Positions 23,073 to 34,357 of a DNA stretch of 64,000 nt are shown here, piece by piece. The position numbers and the translations under genes are program-made. Source of the DNA: Ophioceras dolichostomum (Eukaryota; Ascomycota; Sordariomycetes; Magnaporthales; Ophioceraceae); the NCBI GenBank assembly GCA_003049485.1, contig PYST01000009.1:202663-266662 (forward strand), in the 5' to 3' direction. Within the stretch, counting starts at the first letter, position 1. Every line of letters begins with the position of its first letter. The notes under the pieces were generated by a model. That model made no database searches, was not told the DNA's origin, and worked only from the letters and a program-made list of their open reading frames with translations.

Positions 23073-24380
23073 TCACGCCTCCTCCGTAACAATGTTACCC
23101 TTCTCCGAGACATACATGCCGTCCAGGAACTGCGCGAAGGGAGTAGTTCAGAGTGTTAGCGCAGGACTCCCAAGCCGTGAAGACAGAAGGGGAATGTAAG
23201 CTAGATGAGAAATAGAGAGAGCAGAGCAAGCTTGACATACCTTCCGGATATCCTTGTTTCGTACTTTGCAGATCTGCTGGATGTCGGCGGCGCTCTGTGA
23301 CACAGCCTCGACCGAGTTGCCCGACAGAATGAGCTCGTCCTTCTGCGCCTTTGAGATCTCGACATCAACGCCAGGCTGCATGACAACCCTGCGGACGAGC
23401 TTCTCACCAATGAAGTTGCTGTTTTCCCACCACGCCAAGACAAGAAGTCAGCCTTTTTTACGCTCTGTACATGCCGTTCACCCTCCAGAAACCCCCCTTA
23501 ACGCCCTCCCAGCTCCCAATCCGCGGCAGCGTTCTCCCACCCACAACCACCAAAATCCAGAACATAGCAGAACAGCTGCTCGGGGAGCAAGCAGGCACAT
23601 ACCGGATCTCAACCTCGTTGTTTCCGGTCTCGGCGTTCTTGTCAACGTTGACGTTGATAGGGAAATGGGCGTAGACGTAGCGCATCTTGTACTTGTAGCC
23701 CTTGGTGACGCCGATGATCAGGTTGTTGATCAGTGTCCGGACGGTCCGCAGCGCCGCGACGTTCTTGCGCACGCCGTGGTGGATCTCGATGGCAATCACA
23801 TCCTTCTTAGGGTGTGAGAAGTTGACGGCGAGATGGTTCAGGTTCTTGACCAGCTTTCCTGTTGTGCGGGTTTGCGACATCGCGTCAGATCAAAAGCCCT
23901 CCATGCTTGCCCAGTTGTGTTCATGCTCGGCCCCCTATCGTCCACCCAAACCAACATCCAGTTTCCCTCCTCTCCTCCTCATCCGATCCGCCTCTTCCAG
24001 TTCCTCTGAGCATTCCGGCGAGCGTGGGGAAGGGGAGCGGGTGGGTGCGACTGGATGCACGGAGCGAGCGATATTGGCCATACCTCGGGGACCCTCGACG
24101 GTGACGATTCTCGACTTAATATGAACCTTGACTATTTAGCGGGAACGAGCACAGGTCAGTATTGACAGCGGTTAGAGATACGACGCACAAGCAGAGCGAT
24201 TGAGCTGGCTCGAAGTTCACTATCCCCCCGCCAGAGTCGCGACCAAGGCGAGAGAGGAGAACACGGCACTCGCAGAATCGCCATGCCTGGCTGAGGGGCA
24301 ATAGCACCACCGGAATTGCGCTGAAAGAACATACCTCCCGCAGGAATCTGCAGAGTTTCCTCCGAATGTATGTACTTCAT
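23073..24380 (-). CDS. RPL9: 60S ribosomal protein L9 (uL6), five exons
   Basis: Predicted 194 residues from exons 24380-24335, 24131-24084, 23858-23603, 23418-23241 and 23129-23073, all with GTATGT or GTATGG donors. Phases close exactly: 46+48+256+178+57 bases make 195 codons. The joined protein reads MKYIHSEETLQIP..., then VKVHIKSRIVTVEGPRG, KLVKNLNHLAVNF, the IIGVTKGYKYKMRYVYAHFP signature, RNFIGEKLVRRV and the C-terminus FLDGMYVSEKGNIV, all typical of eukaryotic uL6. It sits near the P-stalk base of the large subunit. The first two exons are only 46 and 48 bases long, a pattern common in fungal ribosomal protein genes. I looked for C/D boxes in introns 1 and 2 and saw none. Confidence 0.97.
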
Positions 24381-25560
24381 CTTGACGGCGTCGTGGTTGT
24401 GAGGCGGGAAGTTGAAAGGCGAAGGTCCGGCAAGAGGTCGTCACCACCAACTTTTTGGTTGATTTTGTGTGGGCACAGTTCGAAAAGTTCAGGGCCAAAT
24501 TCAGCATGCACGTGATCAACCCACTTAAAGCGGTCGATGGTGTGGGGCAACACTATCGATAACGGTGAATGTGGGGCTAGGATTGATGGAGTTGCACTAG
24601 CATAGAAGTACTAGATGCTAGACCTACAAGTCGCTACAACGGACGAAGTCCACCGGCTCATACAATGGCAACCATCCCTTGTACCGTCATGGTGATCTCC
24701 ATGCTTTGTCTGCATCAGCTCGATCGTCGAGGGGGATATGAATCCCGGGACAATTTGCATCTATACCAGTGAGAGCTCTATCAGCGCCCACGCCAACGCA
24801 TAGGGTGATGGACTAAAGGCACTTCTGGTACAGAAAAGTGATAGCACGTTTCGATTCAAGTCTCTCCGTACTCTTTCTGTCGGCTAGAGGCCTCCACATT
24901 CATTCTTCTCTTCGGGGTCACGTAGGATCCATTCTCGCTGGGAGAACCTGTCCGAAAAAATAGGCTTTGACCAAGCCAAGAGCATCCTGTCTAAGCATCC
25001 AGGTGTGGCCCGGCTGCGTTTCTGGTGGGGTGCGGACTTTGGTATGAAAGGACTCAGTCAGGTACATGCGAAGCTGTTTTGAGAACAAAGTAGAGGTGTA
25101 GAAGGAGACCAGGAATAGCCCCTTGTTGAGGTACTACGTATGTGCTTCCATCTGGAAGTTGCTTATAAGATGAGCAGCTTCTTGTGCTGGCGAACGTAGG
25201 CGTCACGTGATGCGACACTGGTCAGCCAAAAAGCGGGACCTTGACGGTTGACGTATTCCGCAGCAGTCGACGATAAGATAGCTCAAGTCACAGAGCTGAG
25301 TGTAACCGCTCGCTCCATCGCAGTCTCGTGCTTCGAAGCGGCAGCTTATTCCATGATTTGTATCTTCACGATTGACAGACCTCCTTAGCCAGGCCATTGG
25401 CAGCTCGAAGCTCTCAGAGAACAAGCCGGAAAGGGGCGAGTGTAAGAGCTACTCGTACCCACCGTAGCTCTCAGCTCCCCTCCCCGAAAGCGCCGGTCAC
25501 GATTGAATCCAAGCATCAGGGGTCTTCTTCAAATAGGGGACAGTCCGAGCAACCGCAAAG
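24381..25560. other. Divergent promoter region, RPL9 and VPS26
   Basis: About 1.2 kb between two divergent genes, with no gene inside. It should contain both promoters and 5' leaders. I did not recognise a specific ribosomal-protein promoter box. Confidence 0.5.
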
Positions 25561-26736
25561 ATGTCATATTTCTTCTCCACCCCCGTGGACATCGATATCG
25601 TCCTCGAAGATGCCGACGACCGGTCGATGGTGGATATCAAGCTGGACAAGAACCGTCGTGAAAAAGCTCCGCTCTACAGTGATGGCGAGTCGGTCAAGGG
25701 CGCCGTGACCGTCCGGCCCAAGGACGGCAAGCGGTTGGAACACACGGGGATCAAAGTGCAGTTCATCGGTACCATAGGTGAGCTTTGATATCTGCCACTG
25801 CTCATGGTACTTGGCGATGGCACAAGGCCCATGACATATGGCTCTCGAAGCGGCCTCTCCCGAGCTAACCAACCGACCATGTGCAACTCCCCGTCTCCAG
25901 AAATGTTCTTCGACCGTGGCAACCACTACGAGTTCCTGTCGCTGGTACAGGAGCTCGCCGCCCCGGGCGAGCTGCAGCACCCCCAGACGTTCGACTTCAA
26001 CTTCAAGAACGTGGAGAAGCAGTACGAGTCCTACAACGGCATCAACGTCAAGCTGCGGTACTTCGTGCGCGTGACCGTCTCGCGCCGCATGGCCGACGTG
26101 ATCCGCGAGAAGGACATCTGGGTCTACAGCTACCGCATCCCGCCCGAGATCAACAGCAGCATCAAGATGGACGTCGGCATCGAGGACTGCCTGCACATCG
26201 AGTTCGAGTACTCCAAGTCCAAGTACCACCTCAAGGACGTCATCGTCGGCCGTATCTACTTCCTGCTTGTCAGGCTCAAGATCAAGCACATGGAGTTGTC
26301 CATCATCCGCCGCGAGACCACGGGTGCCGCTCCAAACCAGTATAACGAGAGCGAGACTTTGGTCCGGTTTGAGGTATGTTTCTCCCCCGTCAACTGCTGC
26401 TTTACATAGGCTCATCTCGTCCACCACAGCGGTGAGGTAGTAGCTAACTGGCCTCTTTCCACCTAGATCATGGACGGCTCTCCATCCAGGGGCGAAACGA
26501 TCCCAATCAGACTCTTCCTTGGCGGCTTCGACCTGACGCCGACGTTCCGGGACGTGAACAAGAAGTTCTCGACCAGGTACTACCTCAGCCTGGTCCTGAT
26601 AGACGAGGACGCCAGGAGGTACTTCAAGCAGTCAGAGATCATACTATACCGGCAAGCTCCCGACGTCGCCAACGGGAACCAGCTCGTCACCGTGCCCGAC
26701 CCGAGGATACAACAGACACCAGTCCCGGCTGCCTGA
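25561..26736 (+). CDS. VPS26: Retromer complex subunit Vps26 (three exons)
   Basis: Predicted 319 residues from exons 25561-25777, 25901-26373 and 26467-26736. Intron 1 (GTGAGC...TCTCCAG) rebuilds QFIGTIEMFFDRGNHYEF; intron 2 (GTATGT...CACCTAG) rebuilds LVRFEIMDGSPSRGETIPIR. Vps26 is the arrestin-fold subunit of the cargo-recognition retromer (Vps26-Vps29-Vps35) that recycles receptors from endosomes to the Golgi. Diagnostic segments are the N-terminal FFSTPVDIDIVLE, the arrestin-like core through YFVRVTVSRRMADV, and FLGGFDLTPTFRDVNKKFS with the following KQSEIILYR near the Vps35-binding end. Length is typical of the fungal family. The start codon follows an A-rich context (gcaaagATG). Confidence 0.97.
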
Positions 26737-27425
26737 AGCTCCCGTGTTGATGGAACACAAAACAGAGCCAACAGGCTGATGCGCACGCATACCGCGCACT
26801 TGCGTCCTTGTGCAAAGGCAAAACTGTATGCCCACATAGATTGGCTGATGAGTCTCTGTTGCGAGCTCTGGTCATCGAAGTGAGGCTCTTGAGCTGGTAG
26901 TTGTTTTATTGTAATACGATCAGGTCTTTTTGGAGTTATTAGTTATTTTTTCCCTTCTTGGGTTTCTAGCATAGCGTTCAAGAGAGCCAAGCAAGTCGAA
27001 CGACAGACCGGGCCCCCCCTTATACAGCCACGCCAGGTATAGGGGTAGGTAGTAACGTGCAAAACATGGCATCGCAAAAGATTCGACATAACCATCCACA
27101 GTAACTGGATTCTCATCGTCCATTACGAAGAGTCGTTTTTGGTCTACCTACGTATCTTCAGCATCGTGCCCAGTACAAATCAGATTCTTAATCTAACAAA
27201 ACAGTATCATCAACCCCCAGCGGCGAGATCAAGAAGTGCTTCTCAACACAGACAGTTAGCTAGAAAAGAAATGAAAAGCTCCTTTCATCCGGGTGACTTT
27301 TAGACGACAAAAAGCTAGCCCAACACTGCTGCGATGACAAAAACGAACACCAGAAAAAACGCAGCAGGCCCGTCCTGACCAAACCAAATTCCAAGGGAAA
27401 AAGGAAAAAAGAGGCCATCCCCCAA
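26737..27425. other. Convergent 3' region, VPS26 and NUP160
   Basis: No gene; A/T-rich with several AATAAA-like and poly-A tracts near 27210-27415, as expected for two converging 3' UTRs. Confidence 0.6.
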
Positions 27426-30400
27426 TCACGACTCATCCATCAAGTCATCACCCACTACAAACGCGAACTGGTTGTTCTGTATCGCCGCAATCCGGTCCAG
27501 CTCGGCCTGGTAATCCCTCCTCAAGTCCGCCAAGCTGCGCACCCGCCTCCACGTTGTCGTCGCCGGCGTGGTCATCGCGGCCGCCCCTCCTCCACCAACA
27601 CCACTACCACCACGCGCGGCACTCGCCGCCTTCTCCGCGACAGCCCGCAGCCCCGCAGCAGACGACGCCGCCGCCGCCGCCTGGCCTGCAGAGCCTGCAG
27701 AGCCCGCAGAGCCCGCAGAGCCCCCACCAAGTCCATCCAGCAACTCCTCAAACGCCCTATCCTCCGCCGCTTCTCGCTCCCTCTCCTCCTCGCCCCTAAG
27801 CCGCTGCTGCATCCGCACCAGCCCCTCGTCCTCCTCCTCCGTCACGATCCACGCCTGCTTCTCCTCCACGCAGCTCAGCGCGTTGATGAGCATCAGGTAC
27901 TGCCTCGTGACCGGCGTGTCGAGCACGTCGTCGCCCAGCAGCTTGTCCGCCTCGCCGGCCCTGCGCAGCCTCGCCGTGCGGTCGAGCAGCACCGCCGCCG
28001 CGCCCTTGTGGTCGCCGTGGTGCACGCGCCACGCGTACAGGATCTGGTGGTAAGGGGGGGGCACCGCGGGGCCGGAGCCGGGGCCGGGGCCGCCGCCGAG
28101 CACCGCCCCGCCGCCGCCCGCCATGGGGCTGGAGCGCGTCTTGTGCTCGAGGATCGCGTCCACCGAGCTGCTTAAATCCGCGAACGGCAGGCTGACCAGC
28201 TCGGCGGTCTGGCGCGTCTCGCACATCTTCTCGACGAGCCGCTTGAGGCACGACTGCTGCAGCGCCGGGTCCGTCATGGCCAGCAGGGCCGTGTGCGCGA
28301 CGTCGAAGCGCGAGATGGCCGTGGACGCCGCGAATAGGCGGCTCAGCATGTCGGTGCGGATCAAATTTGATGATGACGGGGTCGATGATGATGAAGGATT
28401 GCTGCTGCCGCTACTGGCGAATTGGAGTGACAACCGCGCGAACTCGACGACGTAGGAGTAGGCCTTCTGTCGCTCGTAGAGAGCAACTATGTGAGAGTAG
28501 TAGTTCGGGAGCCCGCTGTTGAGCAGATTCCACTCGGTGTCGTCGAGGAGGCCTACGCTGTGCCGATCAGCATGCTTCATAGGTATGCCTGGGAAAGCGA
28601 GAAGCGTTAGCAGGCTGTCTATTGCAAACCGAACCTAAGCCACCAGCAAAAAAGGGGGTGGATGCAAGCTTGGTAGAAATAGGTACTTACTGAGACCGAC
28701 CGATGCCCTCTTGAAGTGGATCAACGCCGTGTCGTAGTCCCTGAGAGCGAGGTTCACACGTCCCTGGACATAAGTTGAGAACGGCGCCTGGTCAGCGAAG
28801 CCCCCCAGCTGATATGCGAGATCCGGCCGGTCCCGCTTGAGGAGGAAGCACTGGATAATGGCGGGCGACAGCTCGATGGTGCTATCCGGGGCGCACACGT
28901 CGGTGATGACATCGGTGAGCGTCGACGCCACAGGCTCGCCGTTTAGGTCGGACAGGCCCAGAAGATGGCGGATGCTCCCCTCCAGAACCGTGATGGTCTG
29001 CGTCTCATCGCTGCCGGACGCCCGCTTCGAGGCTGAGGGTGATGTAGAGGAGAACGATGAGGAAAAGGATGAACCCGCAGTGGCCGAAAAGGACTGAGAC
29101 GCGGACCGTTCTCGGTCTAGCCGATACAGGGGCACGTTGAATTCATTTCTTGCCAACCACCTGACGAGCGCAAGCCGCCGCAGCGCCGCGACCAGTTGCC
29201 GATAAACGAACCCGACATCGAATCTCGAATGCAGCGCGTCTTCTTCGCTGTCGTACTCGCACTCCATGTGCACCAGCAGGACGAGCTGGCCAAGGAGGAT
29301 GCGCCAGTGCAGCTCGGCTGTATCCTGCGTCCCCCGGACGACCAGCTTACGGCCGAAATCGGTGAAAGGGTCTCGGACGTCGCGTGTCCTGGCGTCCTCC
29401 GTCTCGCCCACCAGAGCAAGAAGTTCGCGGTAGAGGTCCATGGTGACTGACTTGAAATTCTCTCCTAAGGTCTCCACGACCTGCGCGCAGTCCTCATCCG
29501 AAACATGTCGCCAGAAGCCCGACTTGTCAGCGAAGTACTGAATGCGCTCGAAGTCCGTCTTTGGCGGTTCCTCGTATAGCTCTGCGCGCAGGGCCGCCTC
29601 GCACAGCTGCACCATGCTGTCCGAGAATGCGTCCAAAAATCCAGCCCCGGCGGCCAGGAGGGCGGACAGGTCCTGGTATTTGGGTTCTGGCATCGTGAGG
29701 TTATGGTACACACGGTCCAGGGTGCTGCACGTGCGCACGGCCGAGATGCAGTCGGCGCAGACCACCCACGTGAGGCCGGAAACCGGGTCGACCGCCAGCG
29801 AAAGGGCCTCTCCTCGTTGCCTGTCAAGCTCGAGGATCAGCCGGTAGAATCGCCGCCAGCCCTCCTCGCTCGTGCCCCGGAACTGCTCATAGTCAATGGA
29901 GCCCGTCGAGCCGCGATCCAGACTCGCCGTCGAGCCAATCACCGCACACATGGCCTCGACCAGGCCCTTATTGCCTCTCGTCGAGCCCGCATTCGCCGAC
30001 CCAATCCCACGTTCATACATGACCAACGCTGTCTCCAAAGTGGCCTTGGTAAACCGACCAGGGGCGAAGATCAGCTGAAGCCACTTCTCTGAGCTATCAG
30101 TGGGGTCACATGGGCCAGACGCTTCGGCAGGTGGAATTGTATTTTCCACGAACACGTCGATCCAGTTGGTAGCCCACGACGACTCGATGGACTCCTGTGC
30201 GAACTCCAACCTCTGCACTCGATAGCTCAGGTTGTTTTTCCAAAGCACCCAGAGCTGCAACGTCCGGGAGGCGCCGCCTTGGGCCAGTCCGAAGTCGGCC
30301 AAAGTCCAGATGTCTGCAGAGGAAGGGGCCGGGGGGACGAGTTGCAGCTCCGGGAAGGCATCCTTGACAATGACTGATTCGGAGCTGGACGCGGCCACCC

Positions 30401-31563
30401 TCCAGAATTTGAACGTGCCGGTCCCAATGGGTGAGTAGGTCACACACAGGCTGTGGGCTTCAGAAGAATCAAGCACCCTGACGAGGTTTGTCTGAGACGC
30501 GTCGATCGTCCACTTGCCGACCTCTTGGGGGTTCCGCTCCGTGTTGAGAATGTCGCCGGTGTAGAGGATCGAGCCGTTGGCGTTCCAGATCCTCATGCGG
30601 TGGTCGAGACACACGGTGAAGATGAAAGCCGCGTCCTCCATATCCATAGATGTCACGGCGACCGAGGTCGCAGCACTAAGCTCCATATTAACCTTGCCAT
30701 ATCGAACCGTCGGGCCGCTATTGAAAGGAAGCAGGTTTCGAAGGCCCTGTTTCCAGCCTGATGAGTTGTAGAAAGTCTCCTTCCATACAAGCGTGGCTAT
30801 TTGGTCAACGAGGTTAGCGATCGGCGCGCACTTATGGATGGCATATGAGACGATGAGACAGTGGGAGCTCTGAGATATAAAGCCGATATGCGAGATTTAT
30901 GATGCACGAACTATTTTGAAGGTAAGCCCTCTCGAGGACCAGCACTCCGCCATCATGCAACGTCGCAACGAGCTGGTTTGTGTTAACAGCCAGCAATCGA
31001 TGGACATGCTTGAATCCGAAGGCGGCAGGGAGGAACGACCGGCCCACGTCCGCTACCGGGGCGCCCGCATCGGCCACCGCGGCAGGGCGCTTCCGAAAGG
31101 CATCGGGTCGGAGGACGACGTCGTGGACGTAGTTCGACTCGTCGATCGCGAAAACGTGAAGCGAGTCGTGGTCTTTGGGGTCGGCGAAAGCGACACAGCC
31201 GGGCTTCAAGGATGATGGGAAGCGTATGCAGATGGTCACCGGCGCATCGGCGGCCCTTTCGCGCCTGCAGACGTCCACGGAGCGGAGGCTCAGCACCGAG
31301 CTATCCTCCAACACCCTCCAGAGGAAAGCCTTTGGGCCGCTGTGGTTCTGCCGGTAAAACACGCCCGACGCCGTGGCGAGGATCTTCGAGCGGTACGCCC
31401 GCTCCTCTTCCGCAAGTTTGTCATTGCCGAATGGCCGCTTGAGGCTCGTTCGCCCGTTTGCGCCGGCAGGAGTCGGTATTTGCAGGTGGGTGACCAAGGG
31501 AGGCGCCGGTTCCAGGTTCAGGCGAGTCTCCTTATAGAGAAACAATGTCTCGCGGGAATCCAT
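27426..31563 (-). CDS. NUP160: Nucleoporin Nup160/Nup120, Y-complex (three exons)
   Basis: Predicted 1,306 residues from exons 31563-30912, 30796-28691 and 28588-27426. Intron 1 (GTTCGT...AAATAG, 115 bases, with a GCTAAC branch point) rebuilds NTTLVWKETFYNSSGW; intron 2 (GTAAGT...TCCCAG, 102 bases) rebuilds GLSIPMKHADRHSV. The protein is a scaffold of the nuclear pore Y (Nup84/Nup107) complex. The N-terminal 500 or so residues form the beta-propeller, recognisable in PKDHDSLHVFAIDESNY and DMEDAAFIFTVCLDHRMRIW; the rest is alpha-helical, including WNLLNSGLPNYYSHIVALYE. The C-terminal 250 residues carry Gly/Ala/Ser-rich inserts with GSAGSAGSAG repeats. The first in-frame ATG is at 31563; a GTG lies two codons upstream. 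Confidence 0.95.
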
Positions 31564-32336
31564 TGTCACCTGCCCATCGACCTGCTGATGAGGCCCAGGT
31601 AGTCTAGAGTACCGGGCGACAGATCTGGTAGCGGCAGAATGGCGTTAAACGCACTCGATTGACTTTGGCAGCCGGTGGTGGTGGTATGTTTGATGGTGGA
31701 GCGCGTCCCAAGTCGCGACTCTGAGCTGTCGAAATATTTGGGCCGAATTCAACAGCTGCACAGCTTTAAAGTGGGTCCTCCCTCCCTTCACACCTGAGCC
31801 TCACCTCAACCGGTTTAGGAACGGTGCTATCTGGAGTATTGTCAATGAAGAATTTATGGATCCCTGGCTTTAATGATGCGTCTCCTCCGGTGTCTGCTTC
31901 ATTTAGTTCACGACGTGTTTGTTGAAGTTCGTGTGGTGTGATAGAAGCTTCACAAGGCCACAAGAGACGACGCAGAGGCAGGTTAGATCTAGCAAATGTT
32001 GATTTAGTACAGCTATAAAATATCCGGGTAACCAAGCCATGAGGAGAAAAGCAACCACCTCCCAATACACCTTCGCCAAATACCTAAACGCCTGCCCCTA
32101 AATACCTAAATGCAGCCCGATAGAATATGTATAAATAGAGCAAGGGAGAACAAAACGAAAGCAAAGGCGATCCCCTCTTTTCCCTCGACTTGCCTCGCCC
32201 CTAAAAGCTACCAGATTCCAAACTCATCCATAACTCGTCGGCAAACATTCCCATTTCCATTGCTCGCGCGCATCCTGTGTGATGAGCAACGGTGTTGACC
32301 CAACTCCGTATCTCTCTCTGATCCAACCCACCCTCT
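31564..32336. other. Intergenic: NUP160 promoter and RAD51 3' region
   Basis: About 770 bases without a gene. Short frames here have no domain. TACCTAAA repeats near 32080-32110 are simple sequence. Confidence 0.5.
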
Positions 32337-33560
32337 CTATTCTCTGTCCTTCTCGAGGTCCTTCGGAGCGGGGTCGCCAATGCCGTCCTCGTTGATGGCG
32401 AACAGACAGTCGCTCTCGGGCAGGCAGGGGCTGTCGTAGATCTTGGCGATGCGCGTCTCGGCGCGGCCCTTCCTCAGGCTGAGGCGGGTCGTGCTCGCGT
32501 GGGCGATGATGTTACCGCCGATGGGCTTCTTCGGGTCCGGGTTGAACATGGCTGACGGCCCGCCGTCGACCTGGGCGACGACCTGGTTGGTGATGACGAC
32601 GGCGATGCCGAACTCGTCCGCGAGGCGCTGCAGCGTGCGCATGAACTTGGCGAGGTGCGTCTGGCGGCTGCTGAGCTCGCCGCGTCCCATGAAGTCGGTG
32701 CGGTAGAGCGACGTGGCCGAGTCGACGATCAGCAGGCTGAAGCGCGTCTCGCACATCATGGCCGCCGCCTGGTTGAGCAGCTGCAGCTGGTGGTCCGAGT
32801 TGTACGCGCGCGCGTACGCGACGTTGTCCAGCACCTCCTCGCCCGATAGGCCGAAGCGGTTGGCCACGGCCAGGAGACGCACTGGCCGGAACGTCCCCTC
32901 GGTGTCGATGTACATGCACTTGCCCTCGCCGCCGCCCATGTCGAACGGCAGCTGGCATGTGACGGCGAGGGTGTGGCAGATCTGCGACTTGCCTGTGCGG
33001 AACTCGCCGAAGATCTCCGTCACAGATCCCGTCTCCACACCGCCTGCCAGGAGGGTGTCCAGATTCTTGGAACCCGTCGTGATAGATATCAGCTCACTGC
33101 GGCGCTGGTGCATCTCCGTCGCAGTAGTAAATCCCATGGGAACGAGCTTGGATGCTGGAAAGATGGGGGTGTTGTGAAGACGTCAGCCAAGAGAATCACT
33201 AATAATTGAACAAACTGGGTCTGTCTCGCTCTCTTCTAACCTTCAGCAAGAAATTTTCCGGCCTTCTGCTCAGAGATGCCCTTGATCTGCTCAAGGACCC
33301 TGCGAGGCGTATATGCGACTGATTCGACCGTGTTGAAGCCCCCATCGACGACCAATTGTATGTCACGCTTGGTTAGGCCGGCGACACCCTAGAGATATGA
33401 CCGCGTTAGTATCTCTAGAACACTGTAAGAAAGGCAGCAAGGCTTGTTGTAGACGGAAGGATCTTACCTCGAGCGCAGAAAGGGGTGTTGGAGCGCCAGG
33501 GCCAGGCATTCCGGCATCAGCGCCGGCACCCTCGTCGTAGTCTTCCTGAACGAGTGTCAT
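32337..33560 (-). CDS. RAD51: DNA recombinase Rad51 (three exons)
   Basis: Predicted 352 residues from exons 33560-33468, 33388-33241 and 33154-32337; introns of 79 and 86 bases use GTAAGA/CTCTAG and GTTAGA/TTTCCAG. Rad51 forms ATP-dependent filaments on single-stranded DNA and carries out homology search and strand exchange. The N-terminal helix-hairpin-helix region reads GVAGLTKRDIQLVVDGGF...TPRRVLEQIKGISEQKAGKF. The RecA core has Walker A GEFRTGKS at residues 130-137 and Walker B LLIVD at 221-225, then the DNA-binding loop region ITNQVVAQVDGGPSAMFNPD and the C-terminal HASTTRLSLRKG. Walker A ends GKS, where Rad51 proteins commonly have GKT or GKS. Length equals fungal orthologues (about 350), which supports Rad51 over the meiosis-specific Dmc1. 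Confidence 0.97.
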
Positions 33561-34357
33561 TTTCGCGGTTGATTTTTCGCCTGCGCAGCTGGGAACAAGA
33601 ATATGAGAATTGGATAGAACGCGGCTGCGAGGGTATGTGCAGAGTTCAATTTGAGCAATCAGTTGATAGGTTGCTGCGTGATGACAATTGTCGTGTTTCC
33701 TAGGGCGGATGGCCGGCGATGAGTGTTTTGTTGACGCGTCTTGGTGGGCTGGTCGACGAGCTAAGTTTCGCGCCAGAAAGTGGCGAGTCAAACGCCAGAT
33801 CAGGTGACAAAGGCGCTCAGTCAGTCCGTGCTAATTCAGCTTGCTGATGATCGCCACGCTCTGCCCCTGAGGAACTCGGCACAGGGAGGTTTTGATTTAG
33901 ATCACGAAAAGACCCAAGTTGGGCAAAAACAATTGATTTACTACGGTAATTTTCCCGATTCCGAAGATTTTATGTGCCCTCAACGCCACTGAAGAGGTGG
34001 CCTTGTGCCAACTTCAGGCTAGGGAGTCGGCGTATATCCCAAAACAAAAACAACAAGTAGAGTGTCCGGTAACACCTGTGTTAACTGGCAACCTGGCGGC
34101 CGCCGAGGAATGCAGCGTCATGCAGTGAGTGTATCACGCCCAAATGTTGTACAAAATGACAAAAGAAACCATTGATCCCGTAAACCCGTAAATCACCCCG
34201 CACTCTTCATTATCGTCCTGGGGCGTTCCTTCGGAAGGAATGCGTTCTATCCCCGTGATCGTCTCCATCCCACGTGTTCCAATCAGCCTTTTTTGTTCCC
34301 TTTCCTTTCCAAAGTCTGTCATCCCCATCATAATCACACCACCTCGCTCCACGGTTG
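33561..34357. other. RAD51 promoter and 3' region of the Q-rich protein gene
   Basis: About 800 bases without a supported gene; the two flanking genes run in the same direction. It contains an MluI-type ACGCGT element about 175 bases upstream of the RAD51 start. Confidence 0.5.
33734..33739. promoter_or_regulatory. MluI cell-cycle box (MCB-like) upstream of RAD51
   Basis: A perfect palindromic ACGCGT within TTGACGCGTC, about 175 bases 5' of the RAD51 start codon. In budding and fission yeast this hexamer binds the MBF factor and drives G1/S expression of DNA replication and repair genes. The site is seen directly; its function here is inferred. A hexamer can occur by chance. Confidence 0.45.

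Noticed and set aside
24132..24334. Intronic snoRNA in RPL9 intron 1
   Set aside because: No TGATGA/CTGA pair with a closing stem was found in introns 1 or 2.
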